A stretch of DNA of 64,000 bases, from assembly GCA_004293445.1 (NCBI GenBank), contig RDYP01000007.1, forward strand, positions 121,933 to 185,932, given 5' to 3'. This stretch comes from Verrucomicrobiota bacterium (lineage in GTDB: Bacteria; Verrucomicrobiota; Verrucomicrobiia; Verrucomicrobiales; Akkermansiaceae). Below are positions 46,771-54,734 of this stretch, piece by piece. Each line of letters begins with the position of its first letter. Positions within the stretch are counted from its first letter, which is position 1. The notes beneath the pieces were generated by a model that saw only the letters and a list, made by a program, of their open reading frames with translations, was not told the DNA's origin and did not search any database. A program made the translations under genes and the position numbers.

Positions 46771-48993
46771 TCACTCTTTTTGGCACTGGCCCGTCGTTCC
46801 CGCCGTTCGCGGTATGATTAACGCCGCGAGGGCGATGAGGGCGATGCTGAGAGCGATCGACCAAAATTTCCGCAAGCTAGGCTCATAAACCAGTGCGAGT
46901 CCTTCCCCGGAAACCATTGGAAGGTTCCAACGGCTGAAGGCGAAACCCTCGGACCTTGGGGACGAACCCTGAGGCGAGAGGTGCCACCCGGGATAGCGCG
47001 TGTCCGTCTGAATAAACCCGGTGGCGGAAGCTGCGCCCTTGTAAATGAGATCCATGCGATTGTGGGAATCACCGCTGATTTCAAGCGGAAAGCCTTCACC
47101 ATTCCGCACGTCCCGAAACCGGGCCGGTCCGCCGTTCCCTGAGCTCGGGATAAAGCCGCCCTTCCCATCTCCCGTAAAGTCGGCTCGCCATGTATCGGCA
47201 AGTGGCGGCTGATTCGCTGGATAGGTCTGAAACGAATTGGGCTGGAGGGCGGAATACCCTTGGACTGCATGGACGCGATAGAAAGCTGCCCAAGCGAAAG
47301 GAAAGACCTGATCTTCGAGAGGCAGCATCGATTCGTCGATTCGTTTGCCGCCCTCGGTCAATTGCATGGCCGATCTCTGGGCGGGACCTCCTTCCCGCAA
47401 TTTCTCCCAGATGGCCACATCATGCATTGGCCGAAACCGGTGGTGAAACGCGACACAGGAAACAAGCCCAAGGAAGAGGGCCGCGGAACAATATCTTCGG
47501 GCGGAACTGTCCGTGAGGGGGCGCCCCATCGCGAACAGAGCCAATAGAGTCGCCACCAACCCGATTGAGGCTTCCGGATTGAGCAGGCTGCCCTCCTGCG
47601 GAAGTCGCTCGATTTGGGCAAGTCGAAGCTCTTCCGTGCCTAGTCCTCCGCTGTTTTTCACACCGGCGGCAAACACCTTGGCCGTAATCCTATTTTTTGC
47701 GTGAGGGTAAGCGACAAGGAGCACTCCGGATGCAGTCACTACCCAGGTCAGATGGATCAAGGTCCATCGCCGGGCCCACTTCATGGAAAGGAGCGGGCCC
47801 TTCAGGGCCCACTCGCGGCATGCAAGCGCTGTCAACACGACTAGCCCCATCCCTGCCATCCCTGCCATCCGCGGGTAGAGGATCTTGTTCAAGGGGCTGG
47901 CAATGACGATCAAATAGATCACCACACATGCCATGGAGGTAAACACGAAACTTCGATCCGAATCTGACGACGAAAAGAGCCTACGGAGTCCGGCAACCGC
48001 GATGACAGTTCCCGCACCTCCAAAAAAGAGAAGAAAAGCAATGCCTCCTTGGCCGAAGAGCTTACCAAGCTCGAGGGAACGGAAGGTCCCCGCAGCCCAC
48101 GGATGGATGCTGATCATGCTGAAAGGTACCGCTAGCAGTCCGAGAATCCCTCGGGAATCCCCGGTAATTGACCGACTGCTATTCAGAAAGAATTCCAGTT
48201 GGTTCCCGAGTAGCGGGAAGGTCAGCAAAGCTCCAAGCAAGCCGGAGATGGCCACTACACTGAACGCTCTGGCGAAACGGGCCCGATCGCCGAAAAAAGA
48301 GCCCAGTAAAAAGGCAAAAGCGAATAGAGGCAAATAGGTGTGCGACTGAAGATTTCCCGACGCGAAGATGAACGCAACGAGAATTGCGGCCAACGCATCA
48401 TGCCGGCCGGGCCTTTTGCCGAGGGCTGCAGCCCAGACGATCCAGAGGAATGGATAATAGGCGAACGATCCTTGAATCCAAGGGTGACCAAAGAACAGGG
48501 TGAACCATCCGGCGAATTGGTAACTTAGGGCAATAAGGGTGGAAACCGCGGACCCGACCTTCAGAAAGCGCAGGAGTAGGAACATCCCAAGACCCGTGAG
48601 GATACCGCGCAGCGCGATGTTCCAGTTGTAAGCGAGCTCGAAAGGCAGAAGCAGATTACAAAGAACTCGGATCGGATCGGTTCCATTCACGTGGGCATCT
48701 GCCAGCAGTGGCCTTCCACCATAGGTCCATGGATCCCACCAGGGAATTTCTCCATCGCGGTAGGCCTTGTGGATGGCAGCCTGAAGCGGAAGGTCATAGG
48801 CAAACTGATCGCTGATATAGTGGTTGTGAGGAACTCGGCCTGCGGCTGGATTCGCATATTCGAAGTTCTCAAAAAATGTCGGACCCTGGTCGAGCGGCGC
48901 GAGTAATGCTGTCCCTACGAGCGCTCCACGGTAGACCAACACCGTGAGAAGGAAGCTAGCCAACAGGAATATGAAAAGGGACCTGCGCATCAC
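46771..48993 (-). CDS. YfhO-family membrane glycosyltransferase-like protein (right copy)
   Basis: The 740 residues have about 12 helices and a soluble C-terminal domain (about 540-700). The first periplasmic loop (ENFEYANPAAGRVPHNHYIS, then DQFAYDLPLQAAIHKAY and WWDPWTYGGRPLLADAH) matches the YfhO pattern, with an acidic site after helix 1. Like the left copy at 18894-21248 it follows a DPM1-like GT2 and a methyltransferase gene. Likely transfers a sugar from polyprenyl phosphate onto an envelope polymer (inference). Confidence 0.8.
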   Translation of the reverse strand: MMRRSLFIFLLASFLLTVLVYRGALVGTALLAPLDQGPTFFENFEYANPAAGRVPHNHYISDQFAYDLPLQAAIHKAYRDGEIPWWDPWTYGGRPLLADAHVNGTDPIRVLCNLLLPFELAYNWNIALRGILTGLGMFLLLRFLKVGSAVSTLIALSYQFAGWFTLFFGHPWIQGSFAYYPFLWIVWAAALGKRPGRHDALAAILVAFIFASGNLQSHTYLPLFAFAFLLGSFFGDRARFARAFSVVAISGLLGALLTFPLLGNQLEFFLNSSRSITGDSRGILGLLAVPFSMISIHPWAAGTFRSLELGKLFGQGGIAFLLFFGGAGTVIAVAGLRRLFSSSDSDRSFVFTSMACVVIYLIVIASPLNKILYPRMAGMAGMGLVVLTALACREWALKGPLLSMKWARRWTLIHLTWVVTASGVLLVAYPHAKNRITAKVFAAGVKNSGGLGTEELRLAQIERLPQEGSLLNPEASIGLVATLLALFAMGRPLTDSSARRYCSAALFLGLVSCVAFHHRFRPMHDVAIWEKLREGGPAQRSAMQLTEGGKRIDESMLPLEDQVFPFAWAAFYRVHAVQGYSALQPNSFQTYPANQPPLADTWRADFTGDGKGGFIPSSGNGGPARFRDVRNGEGFPLEISGDSHNRMDLIYKGAASATGFIQTDTRYPGWHLSPQGSSPRSEGFAFSRWNLPMVSGEGLALVYEPSLRKFWSIALSIALIALAALIIPRTAGTTGQCQKE

Positions 48994-49009
48994 CTTGTAG
49001 CTTTACCAA

Positions 49010-49726
49010 TTATTTTGCCCTGGCAATTGCGACCAAGCTCTGCCCGAAGGGCGGGCGCACCAACCCTCGTTCGAGCCGATGGGCAATCGGGAAAATCTTC
49101 CGATCGAACACCCGAACTTGTTGAACGTCGAAACTCATTCCTCGCAGCAGGGTATAGCGCAAGCCCCAAGCAAAATACCCGATGACATTGAAATAGAAGA
49201 GGCTCTCGATCTCGAATCCAGCCTGAAGCAAGACCGCTTTCAATCCGGGGCGGTCGTATCGTCTGAAATGCCCGAAATGGGCATCCAATCTCGAATAGAG
49301 TTCTTGCCGAGCGGGCACCAGGATGCAGAGATGCCCACTTCGTTCACTAAGGATTTCTCTAAGTCGGCGGAGTTCTTGGACGTCATGTTCGATATGTTCG
49401 AGCACGTTCACCATGACGGCAGCATCAAACGTTTCCCCCGGGTTTAAATCCGCCGTGGTGCCGGCGACCAAGCGTACTTCGGGAAGACGTTGGCGAAATC
49501 CGTTTTGGAACCTGGTATCAGGTTCAACACCGACAAGTTCATCGACTTCAGGCAGGGCCATCATTGCCTCCGTGGTCTGGCCAATACCAGCTCCCACCTC
49601 GAGAACTCGCCCGCGCAAATAGGGCGCAAACTCATCCACGATCGCGGCGCGATAATTCACAGCTTCGGATAGAGCTGCAAATTCGAAATCTTCCGTAGTA
49701 GCGATTGAATTGGGTTCCACGCTCAT
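49010..49726 (-). CDS. Class I SAM-dependent methyltransferase
   Basis: The 238 residues contain motif I (GRVLEVGAGIGQTTEAMMAL), motif II (DELVGVEPDTRFQNGFRQR), and TFDAAVMVNVLEHIEHDVQE for motif IV, then SGHLCILVPARQELYSRLDA and HFGHFRRYDRPGLKAVL, typical of the Methyltransf_23 group found beside DPM1-like GT2 genes. The frame extends to 49756, inside the GT2 gene; the ATG at 49726 follows that gene's stop by 2 bases and is preferred. Confidence 0.85.
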   Translation of the reverse strand: MSVEPNSIATTEDFEFAALSEAVNYRAAIVDEFAPYLRGRVLEVGAGIGQTTEAMMALPEVDELVGVEPDTRFQNGFRQRLPEVRLVAGTTADLNPGETFDAAVMVNVLEHIEHDVQELRRLREILSERSGHLCILVPARQELYSRLDAHFGHFRRYDRPGLKAVLLQAGFEIESLFYFNVIGYFAWGLRYTLLRGMSFDVQQVRVFDRKIFPIAHRLERGLVRPPFGQSLVAIARAK

Positions 49727-49728
49727 AA

Positions 49729-50439
49729 TCAAAAAACATTGTATTTCAAGATGCACCAGATAGCGCGAAAGCCGTCTCTCCAGCCAATCTTCTTACCTTC
49801 TTCGTAGGTTCTTCCATAGTAGGAAATGGACACTTCGTACAAGGGAACTTTCAGCTTGGCGACCTTGGCGGTGATCTCGGGCTCGAAGCCGAAGCGGTTC
49901 TCTTCGATCGTGATCTTCTGCAAGACCTCCCGGCGGAAGACCTTGTAGCAGGTTTCCATGTCGGTGAGGTTGAGGTTGGTGAACATGTTGGAGATCAGGG
50001 TCAGGAACTGGTTCCCGACCGAGTGCCAGTAATAGAGGACCCGGTGCATGCCCGCGCCAAGGAACCGGGACCCGAACACCACATCGGCCTTGCCGCCGAC
50101 AATCGGCGTGAGGAGCTTCGGGTATTCGTCCGGGTCGTATTCGAGGTCCGCGTCCTGGATGATGACGATGTCGGAGGCCACGTGCTGGAAGCCGGTGCGA
50201 AGCGCCGCGCCTTTGCCTTGGTTGACTTCGTGAGTGAAGATCCGGATCCGATCATCGGTCTTCGCCAATGCTTGCATGGTATTCCAGGTGCCGTCCTTCG
50301 AGCAGTCGTTGACCATCACCAGCTCCGCCACTTCAGGCCGGGCCAGCACCTTTTCGACGATCAGGTGAAGGGTCCGCTCCTCGTTGTAGACAGGAATGAC
50401 CACACCAAGACAGCGGGCGGGAATTTCGACGGGATTCAT
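49729..50439 (-). CDS. DPM1-like polyprenyl-phosphate sugar synthase, GT2 (right copy)
   Basis: The 236 residues (start [20 protein letters not shown]) carry [40 protein letters not shown] and [18 protein letters not shown], then [15 protein letters not shown] and [20 protein letters not shown]. These agree closely with the left copy (22583-23356). It lacks the membrane helices of full DPM synthases. The frame runs on to 50490; the ATG at 50439 is the better start. Confidence 0.87.
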   Translation of the reverse strand: MNPVEIPARCLGVVIPVYNEERTLHLIVEKVLARPEVAELVMVNDCSKDGTWNTMQALAKTDDRIRIFTHEVNQGKGAALRTGFQHVASDIVIIQDADLEYDPDEYPKLLTPIVGGKADVVFGSRFLGAGMHRVLYYWHSVGNQFLTLISNMFTNLNLTDMETCYKVFRREVLQKITIEENRFGFEPEITAKVAKLKVPLYEVSISYYGRTYEEGKKIGWRDGFRAIWCILKYNVF

Positions 50440-50534
50440 GGGCTGAGGCTTTTTGAAGGAAACGCGCGAAGTGATTGAGATGATCTGCAACGGCAGCTTT
50501 TGGGAGCCACGGCAATCCTGTCGTGGGTATTGGA

Positions 50535-50640
50535 AGCGCAGTCGGCCGACCCGGCGGTCCAGCCCTACCGGGTTTTAGGTGGCGGCTGCCGATGGGCGAT
50601 CCAAGAGCTAGTGGCCGCTCCCCGAGTCAGACCCGCTGGC
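50535..50640 (+). repeat. B-type repeat unit, right edge of the repeat-free core
   Basis: Reads CGACCCGGCGGTCCAGCCC then TACCGGGTTTTAGG and GGCGGCTGCCGATGGGCG, a plus-oriented B unit with its usual tail. It lies immediately before the 21-bp array. Confidence 0.7.
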
Positions 50641-50646
50641 AGGCAC

Positions 50647-50911
50647 CGATGAAGTTCGTTCGCGCTCGGGAGAAGTTCGTTCGCGCTCGGGAGAAGTTCG
50701 TTCGCGCTCGGGAGAAGTTCGTTCGCGCTCGGGAGAAGTTCGTTCGCGCGCGCTCGGGAGAAGTTCGTTCGCGCTCGGGAGTAGTTCGTCGGCGCTCGGG
50801 AGTAGTTCGTCGGCGCTCGGGAGTAGTTCGTCAGAGCTCGGGAGTAGTTCGTCAACGCTCGAGAGTAGTTCGTCGACGCTCGGGAGTAGTTCGTCGACGC
50901 TCGGGAAAGCT
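50647..50911. repeat. 21-bp tandem array (minisatellite)
   Basis: About 12 copies of a 21-base unit (GTTCGTTCGCGCTCGGGAGAA), with a slip of four extra bases near 50747. The 5' copies are identical; the 3' copies drift (GAGTAGTTCGTCGRCGCTCG). Because 21 is divisible by 3, open frames occur in several registers (KFVRARE on plus, LPSANEL on minus). I do not call a gene. Confidence 0.9.
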
Positions 50912-50917
50912 TAGTTG

Positions 50918-51465
50918 AATGGTAGGGGCCGACTGCCAGGCGGTCCCACTTTACCGACGACGAAGGAGGCGGATTTGCGTTCCTTTAACGATTCACCCTC
51001 GCGAGAAAAGTGGGCCGGCCCAGCGGTCCAGCCCTACCGGGTTTTCGGCGGCGGCTGCCGATGGGCGAATTCTTTGGCGATTCACCCTCGCGGGAAAAGT
51101 GGGCCGGCCCGGCGGTCTAGCCCTACCTCATTTATGGTAGGGACCGACTGCTAGGCGGTCCCAATTTATCGGCGACGGAGGAGGCGGACCATGAATGGTA
51201 GGGACCGACTGCCAGGCGGTCCCAATTTACCGACGACGGAGGAGGCGGATTTGCGTTCCTTTAACGATTCACCCTCGCGGGAAAAGTGGGCCGGCCCGGC
51301 GGTCCAGCCCTACCTCATTTATGGTAGGGGCCGACTGCTAGGCGGTCCCAATTTACCGACGACGGAGGAGGCGGATTTGCGTTCCTTTAACGATTCACCC
51401 TCAGGGGAAAAATGGGCGGACCCGGCGGTCCAGCCCTACCGGGTTTTAGGCGGCGGCTGCCGTTT
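50918..51465 (+). repeat. Composite repeat block 11, plus orientation
   Basis: Four A units and four B units, all plus, alternating with a spacer that includes TTTAACGATTCACCCTC. No gene is evident. Confidence 0.85.
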
Positions 51466-51481
51466 GGCTTGGATTCACGAT

Positions 51482-52048
51482 CTACGATCCACCATTCGCT
51501 TTCCCCTCCGCGTATCGTTTGCGAAGCAAGCGGGTGGCGACGGTAGCCGCAATGAGGAGGCCGGCACCGGTGACGACCAGGCCGAAGCGGCCGTTGAAGA
51601 TCGCGCCGCCTGTGAGGACAAAGCCGCAGATGTAGAGGCCGGTGACCGGGATGGCGGTCAGCAGCGAGTGGCGGAGCGGGACGCCGAGGACGCCGAGTCC
51701 GTAGTTCTGGACAAAGAGCGGGACGGCGGGGGTGACGCGGAGAATCCAAGCGAGCTTCATCAGGTCGGCCTGCGGCATGGCGAACAGGCGCTCGCCATGC
51801 TTGCCGAGGATGCGGGTGACAAGGGTCTTGCAGGGGCCGGCCGCCAACAAGTGGGTCCAGGTGACATTCAACAGGATCGCACCCAAGGCGATGCCGCAGC
51901 TGCTGGCGGTGCTCCCCCACACCGCCCCGGCCAGCAGCAGCAAGGCACTGGCGGGAAACGCGAACCCCGGCAGCAGGACCAGAGCGAGGAAGATCGCCCA
52001 AGGATACTGCGCGCCGTAGGTGTCGACGACTTGCTTGAGAAAAGACAT
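51482..52048 (-). CDS. DedA/VTT-family membrane protein (TVP38/TMEM64-like)
   Basis: The 188 residues have the VTT domain layout: AIFLALVLLPGFAFPASALL, then LLAGAVWGSTASSCGIALGA near the amphipathic loop, ILRVTPAVPLFVQNYGLGVL, and C-terminal helices. Members are membrane proteins linked to lipid flipping and envelope homeostasis; this one's substrate is unknown. It stands alone between repeat blocks. Confidence 0.8.
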   Translation of the reverse strand: MSFLKQVVDTYGAQYPWAIFLALVLLPGFAFPASALLLLAGAVWGSTASSCGIALGAILLNVTWTHLLAAGPCKTLVTRILGKHGERLFAMPQADLMKLAWILRVTPAVPLFVQNYGLGVLGVPLRHSLLTAIPVTGLYICGFVLTGGAIFNGRFGLVVTGAGLLIAATVATRLLRKRYAEGKANGGS

Positions 52049-52074
52049 GGAATGTGGGTCGGCGGTCGGCGATT

Positions 52075-52495
52075 GAGAAATGGTAGGGACTGACTGCCAG
52101 GCGGTCCCACTTTACCGACGACGAAGGAGACGAATCATTAACGGTAGGGACCGACTGCCAGGCGGTCCCACTTTACTGGCAGCAGAGGAGGCGAATCATT
52201 AACGGTAGGGACCGACTGCCAGGCGGTCCCAATTTACCGACGACGGAGGAGGCGAATCATTAATGGTAGGGACCGACTGCTAGGCGGTCCCACTTTACCG
52301 ACGACGAAGGAGGCGGGGCTTGGGCGGGTTCTTTCGCGTCTCGCCCTCGCGGGAAAAATCGGCCGGCCCGGCGGTCCAGCCCTACCGGGTTTTAGGAGGC
52401 GGCTGCCGGTGGGCTTTTCTTTCGCGCCTCACCCTCAGGGGAAAATCGGCCGGCCCGGCGGTCCAGCCCTACCGGGTTTGAGCGGGCTGCCGCTA
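52075..52495 (+). repeat. Tandem A units followed by B units (block 12)
   Basis: Four A units start at about 52081, 52144, 52205 and 52265, head to tail with a period near 60 bases. The join reads GGAGGCGAATCATTAACGG. Two B units follow. No gene is evident. Confidence 0.85.
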
Positions 52496-52714
52496 TTTGG
52501 CTTTGATCCACGATCTATCATCTGCTTTCCCGCGGTTCATTTTCCTTTGGGCAAGCTACCGCCCGTGGTCGCATCGGGACTTTCCCCCTCCCAAGCGGCC
52601 TTTCCATCACAGCAGACTGAAGGTCTAAAACCACCATCCGAGAGAGGACTCTGGCGGGAATTTTGGATTGTTCAATTTAAAATGAACAAAGAAAGCGGGC
52701 TTGGATTGGGGTGC
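52496..52714. other. Unique noncoding island inside the repeat field, with a 22-bp palindrome
   Basis: About 220 bases without repeat units or gene. At 52668-52689 TTGTTCA and TGAACAA form a perfect palindrome around ATTTAAAA, in the style of an operator, but no regulator gene is next to it. Confidence 0.4.
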
Positions 52715-53230
52715 CATTTAGCGGTATGGACCGACTGCTAGGCGGTCCAAATTTGCCGACGACGGTGGAGGCGGACCATGAATGGTAGGGGCCGACTGCT
52801 AGGCGGTCCCACTTTACCGACGACGAAGGAGACGGATCATTAACGGTAGGGACTGACTGCTAGGCGGTCCCACTTTGTCGGCGACGAAGGAGACGGATCA
52901 TTAACGGTAGGGACTGACTGCCAGGCGGTCCCACTTTACCGACGACGAAGGAGGCGGGGCTTGGGCGAATTCTTTCGCGCCTCGCCCTCGCGGGAAAAGT
53001 GGGCCGGCCCGGCGGTCCAGCCCTACCCTTTTTAATGGTAGGGACCGACTGCCAGGCGGTCCCAATTTACCGACGACGGAGGAGGCGGGGCTTGGGCGGG
53101 TTCTTTCGCGTCTCGCCCTCGCGGGAAAAATGGGCTGGCCCGGCGGTCCAGCCCTACCGGGTTTTAGGCGGCGGCTGCCGTTTGGCGTTTCGATGGCGGT
53201 TTATTTGCGCAGCAAAAGTGGTCCTGCCCT
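52715..53230 (+). repeat. Composite repeat block 13, plus orientation
   Basis: Five A units (about 52726, 52780, 52847, 52907, 53035), the first four tandem at near 60-base spacing, then three B units. It leads up to the 3' end of the transposase gene. Confidence 0.85.
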
Positions 53231-53244
53231 ACCGGGCTTGAGCT

Positions 53245-53694
53245 CTACCGAAAGCGCTGATAAGGCCAATCGGACGGGTTTTCAACGAGGCCAGCACGAA
53301 CCGGATTGAGACGAATGTAATTCGCTTTTTCTGCAGCGGATTCACCGTTTCGAAGTCGATGGTCGAAAAAATTTTTCTGCCATCGAACATGGCTATTTTT
53401 AGCGATCCATTCCTTGAAAGATGGAATCACCAAGGACATCGGTTTCCGTCCCGGGAAGCTAAACAAGCCATGGAGATGATCGGGCATCGCCAGAACCATC
53501 CCGACACGGATTTCGCCGTTGGCTTCCCGAATTCCCAGTGTCTCATCGATGACCTGCCAGACGTCCGCGCGAGCGAGTTGATTCTCTCCTCGTGGAATGC
53601 AGCATATCGTGATGAAAAACACCTCGTCTTCCGGCGAGGTGCAGACATCGATCGGGACCTGATGAGGCAAAGAGACGCGACCAATTTGCTTCAT
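53245..53694 (-). CDS. REP-associated tyrosine transposase (RAYT, Y1/IS200-like)
   Basis: The 149 residues carry the Y1 HUH motif VLAMPDHLHGLFSF (His73-Leu-His75) and a catalytic-region Tyr in AEKANYIRLNPVRAGLV (Tyr126), the RAYT signature. FFDHRLRNGESAAEKANYIR agrees with that family. RAYTs are single-copy HUH endonucleases that cut and mobilise REP sequences carrying a 5' GTAG next to a hairpin. The frame runs to 53820 through repeat translation, but the ATG at 53694 starts the protein-like part. Composite repeats lie on both sides. The length is at the short end for the family, and the start is not certain. Confidence 0.85.
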   Translation of the reverse strand: MKQIGRVSLPHQVPIDVCTSPEDEVFFITICCIPRGENQLARADVWQVIDETLGIREANGEIRVGMVLAMPDHLHGLFSFPGRKPMSLVIPSFKEWIAKNSHVRWQKNFFDHRLRNGESAAEKANYIRLNPVRAGLVENPSDWPYQRFR

Positions 53695-53737
53695 ATTAAG
53701 GGTCGGTTCGGAGGAGGATTTATCGGCCCACCGTTTT

Positions 53738-53925
53738 AACGGTAGGGACCGACTGTCAGGCGGTCCCAATTTACTTGCAGCAGCGAAGGCGGTTCTCAGG
53801 CGAATTCTTTCGCGCCTCACCCTCCGGGGAAAAATCGGCCGGCCCGGCGGTCCAGCCCTACCTTTTTTAGGAATGGTAGGGACCGACTGCCAGGCGGTCC
53901 CACTTTACCGGCAAAACGTCGATAT
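53738..53925 (+). repeat. Composite repeat block 14 beside the RAYT gene
   Basis: Two A units (about 53740 and 53874) and a B unit, plus orientation, immediately upstream of the RAYT coding region. Confidence 0.8.
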
Positions 53926-53988
53926 CCCTTGTGGCGAGAGGCTCGCCATGGAATCCAGCGGCAGTGGCTCCACCAATTGCATATTGTC

Positions 53989-54177
53989 TCAGAACCCCAT
54001 CTCGGAGGAGTCTTTCGAGAGAGTCGCAGACCGCATGCATGATTTCTTAATGGTCTCGAGTTGGCGGGTTTCAAGAATGAAACGACCGATCAACTCCACT
54101 TTCTCAGCGATGGAAAGTAGTCTTTGCGCCTTTCTCCAGGCAGGCATCCCACGAGGAGGAATCGGTGTGGGCTTCAT
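53989..54177 (-). CDS. Small hypothetical protein, possibly cut by an in-frame stop
   Basis: The 62 residues (MKPTPIPPRGMPAWRKAQRL then LSIAEKVELIGRFILETRQL) look like a real, charged, mostly helical protein; no family is recognised. It ends SKDSSEMGF at a TGA (53989-53991). The same frame resumes with ATG at 53982 for 25 more codons (MQLVEPLPLDSMASL and on) to 53905. Either this is one gene with a premature stop, or a short gene followed by noise. Confidence 0.4.
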   Translation of the reverse strand: MKPTPIPPRGMPAWRKAQRLLSIAEKVELIGRFILETRQLETIKKSCMRSATLSKDSSEMGF

Positions 54178-54234
54178 GGTTTGAACGTAGATTAAACGAG
54201 TGCCGCTAAAAAGCGAAACAGAGACTTGATGGCG

Positions 54235-54720
54235 GGGCTCGGGCAGGTTTCGCGTGCCCTGCCCTCTGGGAAAAGTGGGCCGGCCCGGCGGTCCAGCCCT
54301 ACCCTTTCTAATGGTAGGGACCGACTGCTAGGCGGTCCCACTTTACTTGCAGCAGAGAAGGCGGTTTTCAGGCGGATGCTTTCGCGCCTCACCCTCTGGG
54401 GAAAGTGGGCCGGCCCGGCGGTCCAGCCCTACCTTTTAAAATGGTAGGGACCGACTGCTAGGCGGTCCCACTTTGTCGACGACGAAGGAGGCGAGGCTTG
54501 AGCGGGTTCTTTCGCGCCTCGCCCTCGTGGGGAAAATGGGCCGGCCCGGCGGTCCAGCCCTACCCTTTTAATAGTAGGGACCGACTGCTAGGCGGTCCCA
54601 CTTTGCCGACGACGAAGGAGACGGGGCTTGGGCGGATGCTTTCGCGCCTCACCCTCGGGTGAAGTGGACCGGCCCGGCGGTCCGGCCCTACCCTTTCCGG
54701 CGGCTGCCGCCGTTTGTCTT
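54235..54720 (+). repeat. Composite repeat block 15, plus orientation
   Basis: Three A units (about 54311, 54441, 54572) and four to five B units, alternating. It fills the gap up to cysN. Confidence 0.85.
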
Positions 54721-54734
54721 AGCTTGTCCGCTCT

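Noticed and set aside
50523..50918. Arg-rich protein with KFVRARE repeats
   Set aside because: It is the translation of the 21-bp minisatellite joined to a repeat unit; the minus strand is equally open.
51191..52093. A 300-codon plus-strand frame rich in Gly, Asp and Gln
   Set aside because: Its first part is repeat sequence and the rest is the antisense of the DedA/VTT gene.
52409..52741. A 110-codon plus-strand frame
   Set aside because: It consists of repeat tails and the unique island; no motif supports it.
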